Source: Pezicula radicicola (lineage: Eukaryota > Ascomycota > Leotiomycetes > Helotiales > Dermateaceae). From it: 64,000 nt of DNA. Numbering within the stretch: the stretch's first letter is position 1; each line of letters opens with the position of its first letter. The position numbers were made by a program, and so were the translations under genes. The stretch covers positions 248,001 through 312,000 of the forward strand of contig PDUO01000031.1 of the NCBI GenBank assembly GCA_003008705.1, read 5' to 3'. Below the pieces are notes generated by a model. The model did no database searches, was not told where the DNA came from, and was given only the letters and a program-made list of their open reading frames with translations. This document shows positions 33,637-46,200 of this stretch, piece by piece.

Positions 33637-34968
33637 ATGTTCTCCACCTTCGTTCTCCTCTTAGTTTCCATCAGCCCTGTTTTTGGTGCAACCATCTACG
33701 TCTCGCCCACTGGCACGTCTTCAGGAACTGGAACCATAACTTCTCCATTGGTATCAATTCAATCTGCAGTCGACAAAGCAGTCGCTGGTGATACAATTTA
33801 CCTACGTGCAGGTACTTATTCCCTCACAACCAATATTCAAATCAAGAAGAGTGGCACTTCGTCAGCTCCATATACCTTATCTGCGTATGGAAGTGAGAAG
33901 GTCATCATTGATGGAGAAGGACTTCCATATACACCAGCGGATTTAGATGCAAGTCTACCAAGTGCTAGTCGAGGAATCTTGCACATTGACAAGGCGAATT
34001 ATTGGAATTTTTATAATTTGGAGTATATGCAAACCCTTCTTTCCCTCAATCCACAGATTATCTAACTCGGAGAAACGCAGGTTAATTAATGGTCCCTATG
34101 GTATCTACCATACCGATAGCTCAAACAACTATTATGAAGGCCTCATCACCCGAGATAACTACGAGACCGGTTTCCAAATGCAAGGTTCCTCAGCCTACAA
34201 CACAATTCTGTATCTCGATTCATACGGAAACCGGGATCCGCGCAAGAATGGTGAGAGTGCTGATGGTTTTGGATGTAAGGAGGGAAGTGGTGAGGGGAAT
34301 ATTTTGAAGGGGGCTAGGTTGTGGAATAATGTTGATGATGGGCTTGATTTCTGGGAGTTTAAAAGTGGTGTTACGGTTGAGGATACAATTAGTTGGGGAA
34401 ATGGGTTTAATCGGTATGTTTTCTTTTCCTCTTCTTCTACTTCCCTTTATTCTCTATTGCCTTCCTTTACAGTGCATAGGATTATATGTGTTGTTACTTA
34501 TTTTTTTCTAGATGGGGATTCACAGATTTCGAAGGCGACGGCAACGGTTTCAAACTCGGCGGCGGAGACGCAGCTGATATCGGACCCGCAAACCATATCC
34601 TCACAAACAACATAGCATTCCTCAACGCCGCTAAAGGATTCACCGATAACTCCCAAACCGGTGATTTTACCCTAACAAGAAACACAGCTTGGAATAACGG
34701 AGACACTGGTTTTCAAATGAAAACTAGTGTTTCTACACTCACGAATAATATTGCTGCTTTGAATGCGAATAGTCAGACGAGTTTTAATGGGACTCAGACT
34801 CAGAGTGGTAATAGTTGGAATATTGGGGGAACTTGGAATAATGCTAGTTTTTTGAGTGTGGATTCGACGGCTGTTACGGGGGCGAGGGGGAGTGATGGGA
34901 AGATTGTGGGAAGTAATTTTCTTTTGCCGGTTAGTGGGGCTGATATTGGGGCTACTACTTATTGGTAG
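33637..34968 (+). CDS. Secreted right-handed beta-helix lyase, PL9-like
   Basis: Predicted 391 aa secreted protein, likely a pectate/exopolygalacturonate lyase of the PL9 type acting on plant cell-wall pectin. Exons are 33637-34022, 34081-34413 and 34512-34968, all in phase. A signal peptide ends near residue 18 (VSISPVFGA). The mature start ATIYVSPTGTSSGTGT followed by ..SIQSAVDKAVAGDTIYLRAGTYS is the usual opening of such proteins. A series of short beta-helix rungs follows, with NGPYGIYH, DNYETGFQM and a NNVDDGLDFWEF stretch holding acidic residues that could bind calcium. The family name rests on overall pattern; a related poly-uronide lyase cannot be excluded. Confidence 0.85.
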
Positions 34969-35401
34969 GTGGATTGGTTGAAGTGTTGTTTTTGAGGGAA
35001 TGGAGGGGATGTTGGATGGTATCACGGGATTTCTTGTATATAGTTGGATATTGAATAAGGTGCGGATGTTTGTGTTGTTTATCTATAGGTAATTTACTAG
35101 GATATATAACAAAATTCGCCTTAAAAAATCACTGTTTCCTCCTTTCTGTTACTACGCATGGCACAAAACCCGGGACAAAACTTTAACTCTTACATACCTA
35201 AGACAAGTACATTAACACATAGTTTACATGGAACCGGGGTTCTTGTTCAAGGCATATATAAGACCTCTTGACGAGTATCCGTTCCTGCTAGTCCTGGTTT
35301 ATAGGTAAGCGAGAAAGAAAAGGGGGGTGTTTCACGTGAGTTTAGGGAAATAAAACAAATCATACCTGACTAAGCATTCCAACTACCAATGAAGTAGCAA
35401 A
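34969..35401. other. Short intergenic region
   Basis: About 430 bp of 3' flank of the lyase gene. Nothing recognisable. Confidence 0.5.
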
Positions 35402-35593
35402 TTATGTTATTACAAGGCCTTTCAAGTTCCACTGCCTTCTCAAACCCTCATTAACAGCAACATAATCTGTACTTCTCTTTCCCCAAAGTGCCCCTCTTGC
35501 ACGCTTCTTTAACTCCTCGGCTCTAGAAACACGATCTGCCGTCCCTTCTGAAATCATATAATTGGGCGTACATCCAACCATAGCACTGAAGTT
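35402..35593 (-). pseudogene. Isolated C-terminal exon of a Baeyer-Villiger-type flavin monooxygenase
   Basis: On the minus strand a clean splice acceptor (CTAACGAAAGCACAG) precedes a 63-codon frame beginning NFSAMVGCTPNYMISEG and ending RRQWNLKGLVIT before a TAA at 35404-35402. CTPNY..SEG, a short WGKR segment and the closing WNLKGL form the C-terminus of cyclohexanone-monooxygenase-like enzymes. No other part of such a gene is found in the several hundred bases upstream, so this is a last-exon remnant. Confidence 0.6.
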
Positions 35594-35947
35594 CTGTGCT
35601 TTCGTTAGAGTAGTTATATTAGTTGATCATTAAAGCGGGCACTGGACTTGTTTCCCGATTATGAGGGGCTTCAATTGAAGAAAAAAGTACAATACATGTA
35701 GATTGTTCGGAGGTAATTTCATTTGTAGCACAGTGTCACGACACGGATTTGCAAAGTGGAAGCCAGAATTGTTGTATTAAAGGCTTGCTTAATTCTTAGT
35801 CTAAGCTGTAATTAATAATTAGTTAGGTATCTAGATTCGCTTTTTCTCCCCACCTTCTATATATTTATTAATTAAACAGTTTGTCGCCGTTACCGTTTTT
35901 CCGGCCCAGATGTTATACAAACCCCAATAAACACCAATGGAATGCAA
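35594..35947. other. AT-rich spacer
   Basis: About 350 bp between the monooxygenase remnant and the CFEM receptor gene. No coding signal. Confidence 0.5.
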
Positions 35948-37723
35948 CTATAGCCCATTTCCTTTAGAGTCCTGCACCGTCACTTGAACGCTCTTCGTAA
36001 GAACAATCCCAGTTTCCCCACCAAGACTAGCCAACGCTTTATGTCTTATAACCCGACTCCTATCTCTGTTCTCCAAAACACCATTGCCTTCGCCTGTACC
36101 TGTTTGGTCATCCCTAAAGCTCCCTCTTGTGACAGTAGTTATAATACCATTATCTTTTTCGCCATTTACCTCCTCCGGAAAACCACCCCAGTTCGTAGCT
36201 CCTTGTCCAAACTGTATCTGACTCTCCTCGCTCTTTACACTATCACTCCTTCCTCGTTCACCTTCCCGATCGTGTTGAGAACCGAGTTCGATAAAGTCTC
36301 GGTCGAGGTTGTCCATCCGAGAATTTGGTTTGGATTTGTTGGTATAGCCCAGTCCGTATTGAGAGGATTCTTTTGCGCTGGTGCCTTGAAGAGTCATTTT
36401 GAGAGCTGGAACAGCCCAACCTATAAGCGAGCGACAGGCAGGGAGGCAGCCGCAGATTATGCCAACTGAGGTTTCGAGGTCTGTCCAGACAGCGATCGGG
36501 GCTTGGTCGTCTGATTTTCATTAGCACTTTTACTCTAAGGAAAAGAAAATTCATGCCAAGAGACTTAATCAAAAAAAGACACTTACAGGAAGGATCCGAT
36601 GAGCTTTGCAGTTTGAGTAAAGAGGGAAGGCGAATGAGCGAGCATATTATGACGAATGAGCCGACTGAGAACATGGCGAGTAAATTGAGCTTCTTTTGCC
36701 AAGGAAGATGTAGATTCCAAAGCAGCGGGAGTGGCATAAGTAGAATTACGAGGTCGTGAAAGATAGACATTCCGGCTGCGACGAAGACTACGGCATAGGA
36801 GTTTATGCATTTAACATAGCCCGGATCCATCTTGTTTGTGTACATCCAGTTTGTCCAGTTTCCATGAAATGGAATCTTGAGAATGTTAGCTAATGTAGTC
36901 GTTGAGATCCATTAAAAATTGAGGTGTAAAACTTACGCATTGAAATGTCAAGGACATCAGTAGAGAGAAGTTAGATGCCATAACAAAACAAAACATTATG
37001 GAGACATAGAATCTGAATTTCTTGTCTGGAAAAATGCGTCTAAAGAACAGGAGGAGCGACAGCTTTGTGAGGGTAATAGCCATAATGTAGAAGAGTTCAG
37101 CTATATAGAACCACTATTTAACAGTTAGAATTGTTGCTAATCTCAATAGCTGATCATTTAGTGTTACCTTAAGCGATTCTTGAATCTGGTGAGTGGTAAG
37201 AGAATAAGTATGCTCTCCAAATTTGAATGAAACGATCATTAAAGCTGCTGCCACATCGGCCAAGTACCAAACTAGCGCGCCAACCATCATCCAGTCATCT
37301 GCTTGGACCCCAAGATCTAAGAGATGTCTAGAGATGAGTCGTAAGGTGACAAAGAGTATTGCCATGGGCATCATGATAAAATACGTGGTCCGCTGCTGGT
37401 CGACCCTAGTGCGATCTACTGGAACTCCGCAAAGGTCTGCTTCATATGCCTCCAATTGGAAGAGGGAGGTCACATTGCAGGCAACTCCAACACAAGGAGT
37501 GAGTTCGGCTGTGAGTGTGGCACTTGTACAGATGCATGTAACATTCGTAAGAGAACCGCAGACTTCGGGAACGATGGTTGCCATGCAATCGAGCTGTAAA
37601 GTTATTAGATATGTCTAAACGGCGGGGAATTGGGCCACTCACTGCGCAATCAGGAACAGTAGCTGCTGCCCATATAGATGTGATCAGGCAGGATGCCAAA
37701 ACAATCAAACTTGAGGTCTTCAT
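35948..37723 (-). CDS. CFEM-domain seven-helix receptor (PTH11-like)
   Basis: Predicted 511 aa plasma-membrane protein. Exons on the minus strand are 37723-37643, 37593-37168, 37113-36937, 36875-36587 and 36510-35948, all in phase. After a signal peptide (about 1-20) comes a CFEM domain with exactly eight Cys at residues 26, 30, 39, 47, 49, 61, 66 and 82. A fungal rhodopsin-like membrane domain follows, with helices starting at TTYFIMMPMAILFVTLR and a conserved PIAVWTDLETSVGIICGCLPACRSL at the last helix. The ~130-residue cytoplasmic tail is Ser/Gly/Glu-rich. PTH11 in rice-blast fungus senses surfaces; the ligand here is unknown. The last acceptor (AAAATCAG) was chosen because it restores the conserved YDQAPIAVW reading. 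Confidence 0.9.
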
Positions 37724-39592
37724 GGTGGCTTTGTGAAGAGTGCCCCCAACCACGAAGTGCACAAACTTCTCTTAGCCACTGAAGTCAAGCAAGGCAGAAC
37801 AACCATAAATCAACGAAGAGATGGCGAGAAGCCAAACGGAAAGGCTCCACGAATTGGAGAATGTACAAACAATATTGGAGATGATATGGTGAAGCTCAGA
37901 GTTTCAGAAGTAGATACAAAAGCGGGTGTTCCTATGGTTATCGAGTTTTCATTTACTGTGTACGAAGCTTATGCTAGCGTAGATCTTATGAGCCTAAAAC
38001 GCGGTATCTAGAGTGATATACAGAAACCTACTTGGCTGACAAGGATCCTTGCGGAACATATATACTGTTATATCTCCGAACCTCTAGGAACGTGCCGATC
38101 CTCTCTGAATACGGGAAAAGGCACAAAACCAGGAACAAACTTTTATCACTTTTGTTTCGTTTGATGGGAATGAAGCAACCAGGCTAATGAATGCGACTGG
38201 GGGTGCTTGTCTACAGTCTCTAAGTATACCGAGAGTTTGGTTCAAGCGAACGGCGCGGTCGAACCAGAGGACGGCTATGTAACCCTTCTCCACACCTTCT
38301 ACGGACGTATGCTAGGTACGAATACCTCGTACTGTACCACATGCCAAATCCGTAGTGGGAGCACAAGCTCGACTAGATCTGATATTTCATAAGCCAATCA
38401 TCGAGGAGTTCTCTTTATCTCCCTCGGTTACAGACTCGGGAGTTGATGAGATTCAAATTTTACATGTGCAGCACCTCAAATGGATCCAACGACATGCTTG
38501 CTCTATCCATACCGTCTCATCTTCCAGTCTTTCGTGCCCAAGAACTTTTCCAGAAGTATAACAGCCTGGATGCTTTTAATCTCTCATTCTTGGGACCTAT
38601 TTTCCGTTGATGGTAGTATTCAAAGCCAAGGAAACGTAGACTGTAAAGACTGGTTCAGATTGCTTGCTGCTGCTTATATCCAGTCACCAGGAGAGGCCTC
38701 CCTCTTCTGCGAAACTCCTGTTGATCTGAAGTCTTGACAGCGGGATTGATTGACTCGTTTAGCCATCGGGCCCGCACGGCTTTGACGGCTTGTGGGAATA
38801 AAGCGGACACTGATTTATATTCGTGTTAGATTTGCACATGGGGGTACGATCTATTCCGCGCGAGAGGCGCAGGCGACAGACCGTGCATATTTAACCTCAA
38901 CACTACGGCATACGGCAAGTAGAAGAGAGAAACCTCGTTTATACTTTACAGAAGTACTCGTAACCATATGTTAGACGCGGAATCCTCGCCGTGCTCATCT
39001 TTCCACTTCCTTCGTCGCTTAATTTACATTTTCGCTTAACGTGAAGTTGAACTTCAATTGTGATATCGTAGTATTACGAAGAAAAAGAACATTAAATTCC
39101 GTCACATCGCACGGATTAAGAATCATGGTTCGATCCTTTTGATCTTCCGAACCCTCGCTTAGATCTCAAATCTCTGTGCAGTTGTGCAGATCAGTACAAA
39201 AGCCTGGCTCTTCTTCGGCACCCTGCTCCTCGGTGTGGAGTCCGGACTAAGAGCTGCAGGGTTCATTCAATTGAGTAAAAGGGGGTTTCGATCAGGTGTT
39301 AGTCGCTGCTTTCCCTGTCCAATTCGTGTTCCCTTGTTCAAGGGCCTTCAAGGATTTTCGGGCAGCTGAAAAATTCCTATCGTGATTCCTTATCGCGCTA
39401 CCGAAGTGGGTTCGTAGCTCATCTTTCTTTCGACTTTTGTTGTTGACCTCTACGGAAGCTGTCGTTCAAACGCCTCCTAGTACAATCCTTTTGCATCACA
39501 CTCCCTTATCACTTCTGTTTCATTTCTGAAATCCCTTGCGGTCTTTCGTTTCATACTTCCAGCGTTTTCAATTCCGTCGCCCTTAATCCAAT
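37724..39592. other. Gene-poor region
   Basis: About 1.9 kb. Plus-strand frames near 38207-38737 are open for up to 85 codons but show no family character and no splice logic. The last few hundred bases are pyrimidine-rich and likely form the promoter and 5' UTR of the FAD monooxygenase gene. Confidence 0.45.
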
Positions 39593-42527
39593 ATGGCCTA
39601 CGTAGACTCTTCTGTGGATAGTCTCAGGACTACTCCAGGCTCCACGAGCGTCGAATCCTCTGAGCGCCTAAAGGTCGTCATCGTTGGTGGCTCGGTTGCG
39701 GGTCTCACTTTGGCACATTGTCTCCGTCATAATAACATCGATTTCGTCGTTCTGGAAGCCGGCTCAGAGTTGGCGCCACAAGTTGGAGCCTCTATTGTTG
39801 TGTGTTCCAATGGTGCGAGAATTCTAGATCAGCTCGGTATCTATGATGATGTTAGTAAATACGCTTCATTTTTACCCTATTGTTAATTGTCTCGGGTGCT
39901 GTAACATTTCTCGAGATTTCTATACTTAGGAGATACGCCTCAGTCCTTAGAAATCTTGTCTTACTTCTTCTAAAACCTCCTGAAAGAAGTATTGCTAACA
40001 CCGAGATTCTAAATAGATCGTAGCTATTGTTGCCCCCCTTCAAAGAGGGCTCACCTGGACTGGCGATGGGAAGTTAGTGATTGATAGCAATGCGCCAGTC
40101 TTGTCGGGTGTGCGGTAAGTTGAATTTTATCAGTAGATTCTTTCTCAGAAAAATGGACTGAGCAACAATAGGACTGGATATCCCTTTTGTTTCTTGACGC
40201 GCCGAGACCTACTCAAGATCATCTCGGACCATTTGCCGGCAGACAGATCCAATATCTACATATCCAAACGGGTTAGCAAGATTGAACAAACGCCAAATGG
40301 GGTAACGGCTTTCTGTGAAGATGGCACATCCTTTTCCGGAGATGTTCTTGTTGGTACAGATGGTGTACGCAGTGCTGTTCGAACCCAGATGTTCGAAAAC
40401 ATCGAAGCCAAATCTCCAGGAACTACCGAAAAGGATCAAAAGGCTTTATCAGCAGAATACAACTGCATCTTTGGTTTTGGAGAACCTGTCAAGGGGCATG
40501 TAGTTGGAGGAGATTCCCACCGATCCTATGCCAAGGGACATTCAACCCTCGCGTTTGTGGGTGCCGACGGCAGACTGTTTTGGTTCTTGTTCTCCAAGCT
40601 TGATAAGCGATACTTTGGAAAGGATATTCCACGCTACACTCAAGCTGACCTTGATGAAGCTATAAAGCCATTCTTTGATATTCACATGACTGATGAGATC
40701 AAGTTCAAGGAAATTTGGGAAGCTAGAACCTTTGCTAACATGGTCTGCGTCGAGGAGGCCCAATATGAACATTGGACAGATGGTCGATTGGTTTGTGTGG
40801 GAGATTCCATCCACAAGGTAAAGCCCACAAAATGGTTACAGCTTTGATTAGTTATACTGATTTTTCTCAGATGACGCCTAACCTTGGAGCAGGTGGAAAC
40901 GCAGCAATTGAAAGTGCCGCCGCTCTAGCCAACTCTCTTGCCCAAATCAAGGGAGGTGCGTCAGCTACTCAAATCGAACAAGCCCTTAAATCATACCAGA
41001 CAAAACGTAGATCTCGTGCAAATGAGATTTGCACCGTGGCTAATAGCCTCACTCGAATTGAAGCACTAGATAGCTTTGCCGAGAAACTTATGGCACTTCA
41101 TGTTATTCCAGCCCTTGGAGACTTTTTATCCGATGTTACCTGTGACGGAATTGTTGGGGCCGAAATATTAGACGCCCTTCCTGTACCCGCACGAGCACTA
41201 ACGGCAACTATGGCATGGGATCCAGAGGCTGGTGTTGGTAAGAAAGAGCAAAAGTGGAAGCGAGCACTCTGGGCCCTCCCGCTTCTAGCGGTCCTTTACG
41301 GATGCGACAAGACAATGGGTGTCTCTATTGCACAGCTTGGGGACTTATTCAAGAATATTGGCTCTTTGTCGTTGCCAGACGGAACAAGTGTTGCAGTCCC
41401 AACAACATATTTCGGAATCGAGGCTTTAGACAAGTTTATAAGTATCTATGTTGCCTTCTTCACATCTTCTATTGGAAATTTTGATACTGCTGGTCGATGG
41501 CAAGCAATTGCTTTCTTAGGGGATTTGATCCCAATCCAAGCTGTTTGGATGATCGAAGGCATTCGACGTGGAAACTTCACCACCGCTGCCCACCTCTTGT
41601 AAGTACTTTTGAGAGAGCTCATTATGTTACGTCATTAGCTAACTTGCAATTAAGGCCTACCCTTTTCGGTCTTATGTACCAAGTAAAGGGCATCGGATTC
41701 ATCGCACCTCTCTACTTTTTCCTGCACTACGTGCAATCTCCACTTGAGAACTACCACGCGGCAGATAACCGCTTGACTCAAGTTGGTAAGTTATACCTAA
41801 ATTCTTTCCTCCCCTATAAACCTGTGTACTGATTATTCACAGGCCCTGCCAAAACAATCATCCCAACAATAATCCTCACCTACATCGCACCCACAGTAGC
41901 CATGTTCACCCTCCCCACTCTTGCTTCCAGACAATGGGTCAACGGCCTTTTTTGGCAACCCTTCCCAATCTACGCTGCAATTATGCAAAGAGTTCTGACC
42001 TACGTGGTCACCGATACTACACCAGAGGATCGGATCAAGAACCCAGAAGCTGATATGCCTCACCTTCGAAAAGTCTACGGCTTCACTTTCGCTGCAGCAG
42101 TAAGTTATTTCCCAGTCTATCTCACCAGAACTGCAAAAACACAATAACTAACACTGGATTCCAGGCAATCGCCAATCTCTTCGTCCGCACCGCTTCCCCT
42201 GTCTCCCTGGCCAATGTATTTTTCAAATCCATCTCATCACCTAGCACAATCCTACCAGCAGTTGCAGGAATAGCCCGAACTCTCCGGTACGACCAATTAG
42301 CCGCTTTTGGAGCAGCAAGTATCTGGTTAGGATTACACTTTAAGGACTTGAAGAAGAGTGGTAAGTTGACCACTGGGTGGTCGAGAATCGTGGGCGTTTT
42401 TGCTGGGACTACGTTGCTTGCTGGACCTGGTGCTGCTATGGTTGCTATGTGGGGATGGAGAGAGGAGGTCTTGTGTAGAACGAGTAGACCACTTGCTGTC
42501 CAGAGAGCCGCTGCGAAAGCTGAGTAA
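39593..42527 (+). CDS. FAD-dependent monooxygenase fused to a multi-pass membrane domain
   Basis: Predicted 826 aa. Exons are 39593-39850, 40017-40114, 40172-40817, 40871-41598, 41655-41785, 41843-42099 and 42165-42527, every junction in phase. The N-terminal half is a group A flavin monooxygenase: dinucleotide motif [17 protein letters not shown] near residue 30, DGVRSAVR in the middle, and the GD motif VCVGDSIHK joining [10 protein letters not shown] near residue 330. From about residue 465 onward come roughly eight hydrophobic segments ([55 protein letters not shown], and others). Such a long membrane tail is not part of ordinary salicylate-hydroxylase-like enzymes. It is comparable in size and helix number to integral-membrane terpene cyclases, but no signature residues were confirmed. 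Substrate unknown. Confidence 0.88.
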
Positions 42528-43243
42528 GAGGATGGATTGGCTTATTGATGAGATGGATGGCTTTGGATGTAAGAAAATGAGAGGTATTGATATCGGTGGA
42601 TGGCAAGATGTAAAATACTTTGCTTAAGCGGCACATGCTTTTCTTTATTTTGTATAGATGATCCGATAGTTAATTAAGACTTAGAAGAAAAGTTACTCGT
42701 AGTTCTGTAGCCGCTTGCTCATGTTTTTATCAAGTGATTTACTCAGACTAAGTGGTTCCCATTGTACTTGCACTTCGTAAGGTAATCATATGCTCTTGGT
42801 GAGAGGTTGAAATTAGTTTGCTTTTCAAAAAGAATTGGTATGTTAGTTTCTCTTCCATACGCATTCCAGTGGTTGAAGGCTAAGTATAGTTTCAGTTTCA
42901 TGATCTTACCTTGACCCTTGGCCAGATTTACAACCACTCAAATATCAAACGAAGTAACCACTACTTTGACTTCACTTTAAGCCCTAACCTTGACCATATT
43001 ATTCATATACCTGTATCAAATCTCAAATAGTTAAAAGTTGCCTGTTTAGGCCTATTGTAGCTTCTATTAATTCAACCTTACTTCAACTAAATGAGTTTTG
43101 GTTACTAAACGTTCAGCTTAACAGTAGTTCATCGACTATCAAGAAAGATTTTGAAATATGCCCTCGTCAAAATCCCAATTCTTCATCTAACGCTACAATT
43201 GATAATAACAGTATCCCAATAAAAATGAGACTAAGCTTAGCTA
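42528..43243. other. Convergent intergenic region
   Basis: About 720 bp between convergent 3' ends; AT-rich, nothing recognisable. Confidence 0.5.
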
Positions 43244-46200
43244 TTAATAAGTATTGTTCCTTCTCCAATCAATCGAGGTCTGGCTTTGGTTAACGTCTTT
43301 TTGCTGAAACATTTGCTCGCCACTTCTGGGAAACAATAAGTCCGAGGTGCCCCAATCCAGGCTGTTGTGCATGTTGTTGTCTCCTATACCCAAAATTTTA
43401 TTCAAGTCATTGTTTCCTTCTTTAAGAAGTTGTAATGGAGGAGCTATCATGACTATCGGCCATTGTGTGTCGGCGGTGCTGGTTTTTAGAGAGTAATGTT
43501 GTACCTCATTAATGAAGGGACTGCTGTCCATCGTCGGGGTTATGGACTGTCTTCCAGAACCGAGACTTTCCAACCTCGTGGGGTTTATTTGATTCTCTAG
43601 ATTGACTTGTTGTCTTGTGTTAGGCCGGCTTGGGCTATCTGAAAAGTCCTTATGACAAATAGCAAACGGCGATTGATCAGCGGCTCCAACATATAAGTTA
43701 GGATCTGAAAAGCTTTCAAAATTGGAGTAACTTTGTGGCAGTACTGGTTGTTTGGAATAGCGAGAATCGAGAGGTAAAGGACACAATGCTATAAGATCCG
43801 AACTGGGATCACCCATTGTAGCCGACTGCGTCGAATATGTGTTTTGAATATTCTGCCGTGACACGACACGGGATGCTCTGGAAGCTACCTGGGGAAATGT
43901 TGAAATTTGTTGAGATATTCCGGAGCTATTTGATTGATGTTGAGCCAATCTGGCTGCCAATATAGCATCCACACGAGCTTCCACGAGAGCTGTCATGTTA
44001 GGCTCCATGCGTCTGAGTGCATCCTCTCCCATGGTCACGTCTGAGTCAGTCTCCCGTGGTAAAAGCTCCTCATTTTGTGTAGCATTACTTCGGATAGTAG
44101 AGTTAGTTAAGTCTGCAGGGACTGGCTGCAGGCCATGACCTGGATTAAGAGATTCCATTGCTGGGGGCTCTTGTTGAGTTACAGTAGAACGATTTACTGG
44201 GACTGAAGTTTGAGTGTGTGGTTTTGTGGACTTTGTCCTCTGGTCAGAACCTTTGCCCTGCTCGACTCTGGGATGTTTATCTTGGAAAGCAACAAGGGGT
44301 TCACTAGTCGAGCTCGGATTTGGAGATAATGCAAAACTTGCAGCTTCATGAGGAAAATGTGAAGGTCTATGTTGCATTGAACCGGGGCTGCTTTGAGCAG
44401 GTGTTAACGTGTTTTTATAAGATCGACTTATTCGTTCTTGTGAAGGGCTACTTTGAGCTCCTGGCCATGGACTTTCAGGGACAAATGGTGTTTCAGCAAT
44501 CCTAATACTAGAACTTGGTGTCGGTATGGTTCTGCTTGATTGATTCTTGTAGTCGTGTACAATGCGAAGGGCTTTATGCATAAGTCGAACATGGAATTCA
44601 TAAGTCTCCTGGGTGCATGATGGCAATTTCTCAGTGCTGATTGCTCCATGAACCAAGATCCGGTACGTATCGGCCACTTTCTCTACGTCAGCGTTAAAAT
44701 ATGGGAGTCCCAATTCATCATCTTCATCCGATGCCCCTATGATGTAGTCAGCTGTATATATTCTGTAAATCTCTCAAAATGACTTACATGGGCTCCTAGG
44801 CTGAGGGTCATTGGGAAATAGGATATCCCAGATATCCCGCCACTTCTTTTCTTGATGATCTTTGTTTTTCGAAATCTTCTCAATCTTCCTCCATTGAGAC
44901 TGAGTAATCCCTTCTCGTTGAGGTCTCTCGCGTCCTCCGCCGGGGTGGCGGATGCACTTACCATCTTCTTCGTGAGCGAAATGTTGGTCTGGAGTGTCAA
45001 ACTCCTTGTAACACACATCACAATCATATATTCTGTGATGTCTAAGATCGTCTCTATATTTAATCAATATTTATTCACAACATATTTTGTATCAAGTCTT
45101 ACTTTATAAGGTGTCTGAGCTCTTTAGATCCCTGGCCGGCACAAGTCCGCCACTTGATTTGCTGCTGAGTTGTCAAAAGTCTCGACTTACGAAGACAGTA
45201 TACCTCGGGTTTGCGTTTGTGGAAATGACAGGCAAACTTTGGTGGTTTATCTAGTTCAGCTAGCTCTTGTGGGCCCTTTTGCCGTTTCGGTTGCGGTATA
45301 TCTTGGTCTTCATCATCACCATCACTATCATCAGTCAAGCGCTTCCTAAGCTGTTGTGTCGTGCTTATGGACGAGCTAGAATTGGCTTGCTGTGATGCTG
45401 ACGAAGTGGATGGCTGGGTGGCCGGTCCAGGATTATTATCATCAGAAGCTGTGCAACTTGTTATTCCTGGGGAAACCGGAGAATTTTCGCGTCTCCACTT
45501 GGCCTCAGCCAGCGACTTTGACACTGCAGCAAATTCTGGATCGTGTGCCAAATGATTCTCTAGTGAAGTTTGCATTGAAGCGAAGTCATCCTGGGCTGCA
45601 TCGTATGTGATTGCTGAGCCACAATCGACGTTTTCGGAGTTAACATCGTATTCGAGCCAAGGATCATGAGCATTATCGTCCTTAAGTATCTCTGAACTCG
45701 CTGGAGATTTGCTCACTTCTGAAGTTTCGTTTACCTCATTGACATCGTCTTCTTCGAATACTTTGGGTATTAAAGGGGCTGGCCAGTCCTCAAATAGAGG
45801 TTCACCCCATTGTGGTAGATACAGTCCTGAGCTGTGCTCTGTATCACAATAATCCTGCCAGCATTTGTCTAGAGCACTGAACTCTTCGTGGTAGCCTTGG
45901 TGACTTGTAAATACAAACTCTGTAGCCACTTCTGAGGAAAGCCAGGAATTTTCTGAAGTGAGGGACGGTGGTATTGAGCTTGTAAAGGAGTCCGAGTTAC
46001 TTCCAAAGCTTGCCATGACTTCACCCGAGCGAGGTGATTCAAAATCCTCACCGCAAGTTTCAGTTCTGTGTAAAGATGCAATCTGATTGGAGTCCTGCCC
46101 TAGAAATGAGATCAATATGCAAGGAAGTATTAGTTGGTTGTTTCTTGTTCTTACATGGATTGGAAGGAGCCTCAATGTTGGGAAATATAATATCCCAGAT

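Noticed and set aside
38207..38737. Series of plus-strand frames up to 85 codons
   Set aside because: Not joinable into one coherent protein and no motif recognised.
27391..42527. A secondary-metabolite cluster spanning the toxD-like reductase, BVMO remnant and FAD monooxygenase
   Set aside because: No polyketide, peptide or terpene synthase core gene is present and homoaconitase and receptor genes intervene.
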